Assembly: GCA_937922775.1 (NCBI GenBank)
Contig: CALAKE010000119.1
Span: 1-6,603 of the forward strand
Length of the DNA stretch: 6,603 nucleotides
Direction of reading: 5' to 3'
Source: an uncultured bacterium
GTDB lineage: Bacteria; Acidobacteriota; UBA890
A program made the translations under genes and the position numbers. A model generated the notes under the pieces. That model did no database searches and was not told where the DNA came from. It saw nothing but the letters and a program-made list of their open reading frames with translations. Below, in pieces: positions 6,505 through 6,603 of this stretch. The stretch's first letter is position 1. The number at the start of each line of letters is the position of its first letter.

Positions 6505-6603
6505 TCTGAGAACGTAATCCTCTCCTCGCATGGAAGCTGTGCGGCACGAGGAGGTTCGGGAACAGAGACTTCAGCGAATCCTTGCGACCCGCTGGTACCG
6601 ACC

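Noticed and set aside
6532..6603. Promoter for the MATE gene
   Set aside because: No recognisable -35/-10 pair with proper spacing was found in the short upstream stretch available.

Overview
The window is GC-rich bacterial DNA. It holds three complete protein genes and one small gene cut by, or starting at, the left edge. A secreted Asp-box/BNR propeller protein of the kind annotated as 'WD40/YVTN/BNR-like repeat-containing protein' or 'glycosyl hydrolase' suggests a member of Gemmatimonadota, Acidobacteriota or a similar soil or marine lineage, where such genes are often multicopy. That assignment is an inference from family distribution; nothing here fixes the taxon.

Layout, left to right. 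(1) 2-256 (+): a small membrane protein with two hydrophobic helices and an acidic linker, of unknown function. (2) 383-3568 (-): a 1061-residue exported two-propeller protein with a signal peptide, eleven Asp-boxes, a beta-rich module and a helical C-terminus. (3) 3569-3955: a 387-base divergent intergenic region. (4) 3956-5029 (+): a 357-residue SAM-dependent methyltransferase with an N-terminal winged-helix domain (Rv2258c-like). (5) 5047-6504 (-): a 485-residue MATE-family multidrug/Na+ antiporter, convergent with the methyltransferase and only 17 bases from it. The last ~100 bases are upstream sequence of the MATE gene.

The genes alternate in direction, so no operon is visible and no shared pathway can be argued. 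The propeller and methyltransferase genes diverge from the intergenic region; the small membrane gene and the propeller gene converge, as do the methyltransferase and MATE genes.

The least ordinary part is the divergent intergenic region. The leader of the propeller gene (minus strand) can form a 17-bp uninterrupted stem whose two imperfect positions are G-U wobbles only on the minus-strand RNA. The 3' arm of that stem can instead pair with a segment touching the ribosome binding site, giving two mutually exclusive folds. On the other side, the methyltransferase leader can fold into three consecutive hairpins, one with a decoy AGGAGG in its loop. I recognise no known riboswitch consensus in either leader. 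Both are candidates for undescribed cis-regulatory RNA, based on hand pairing only.
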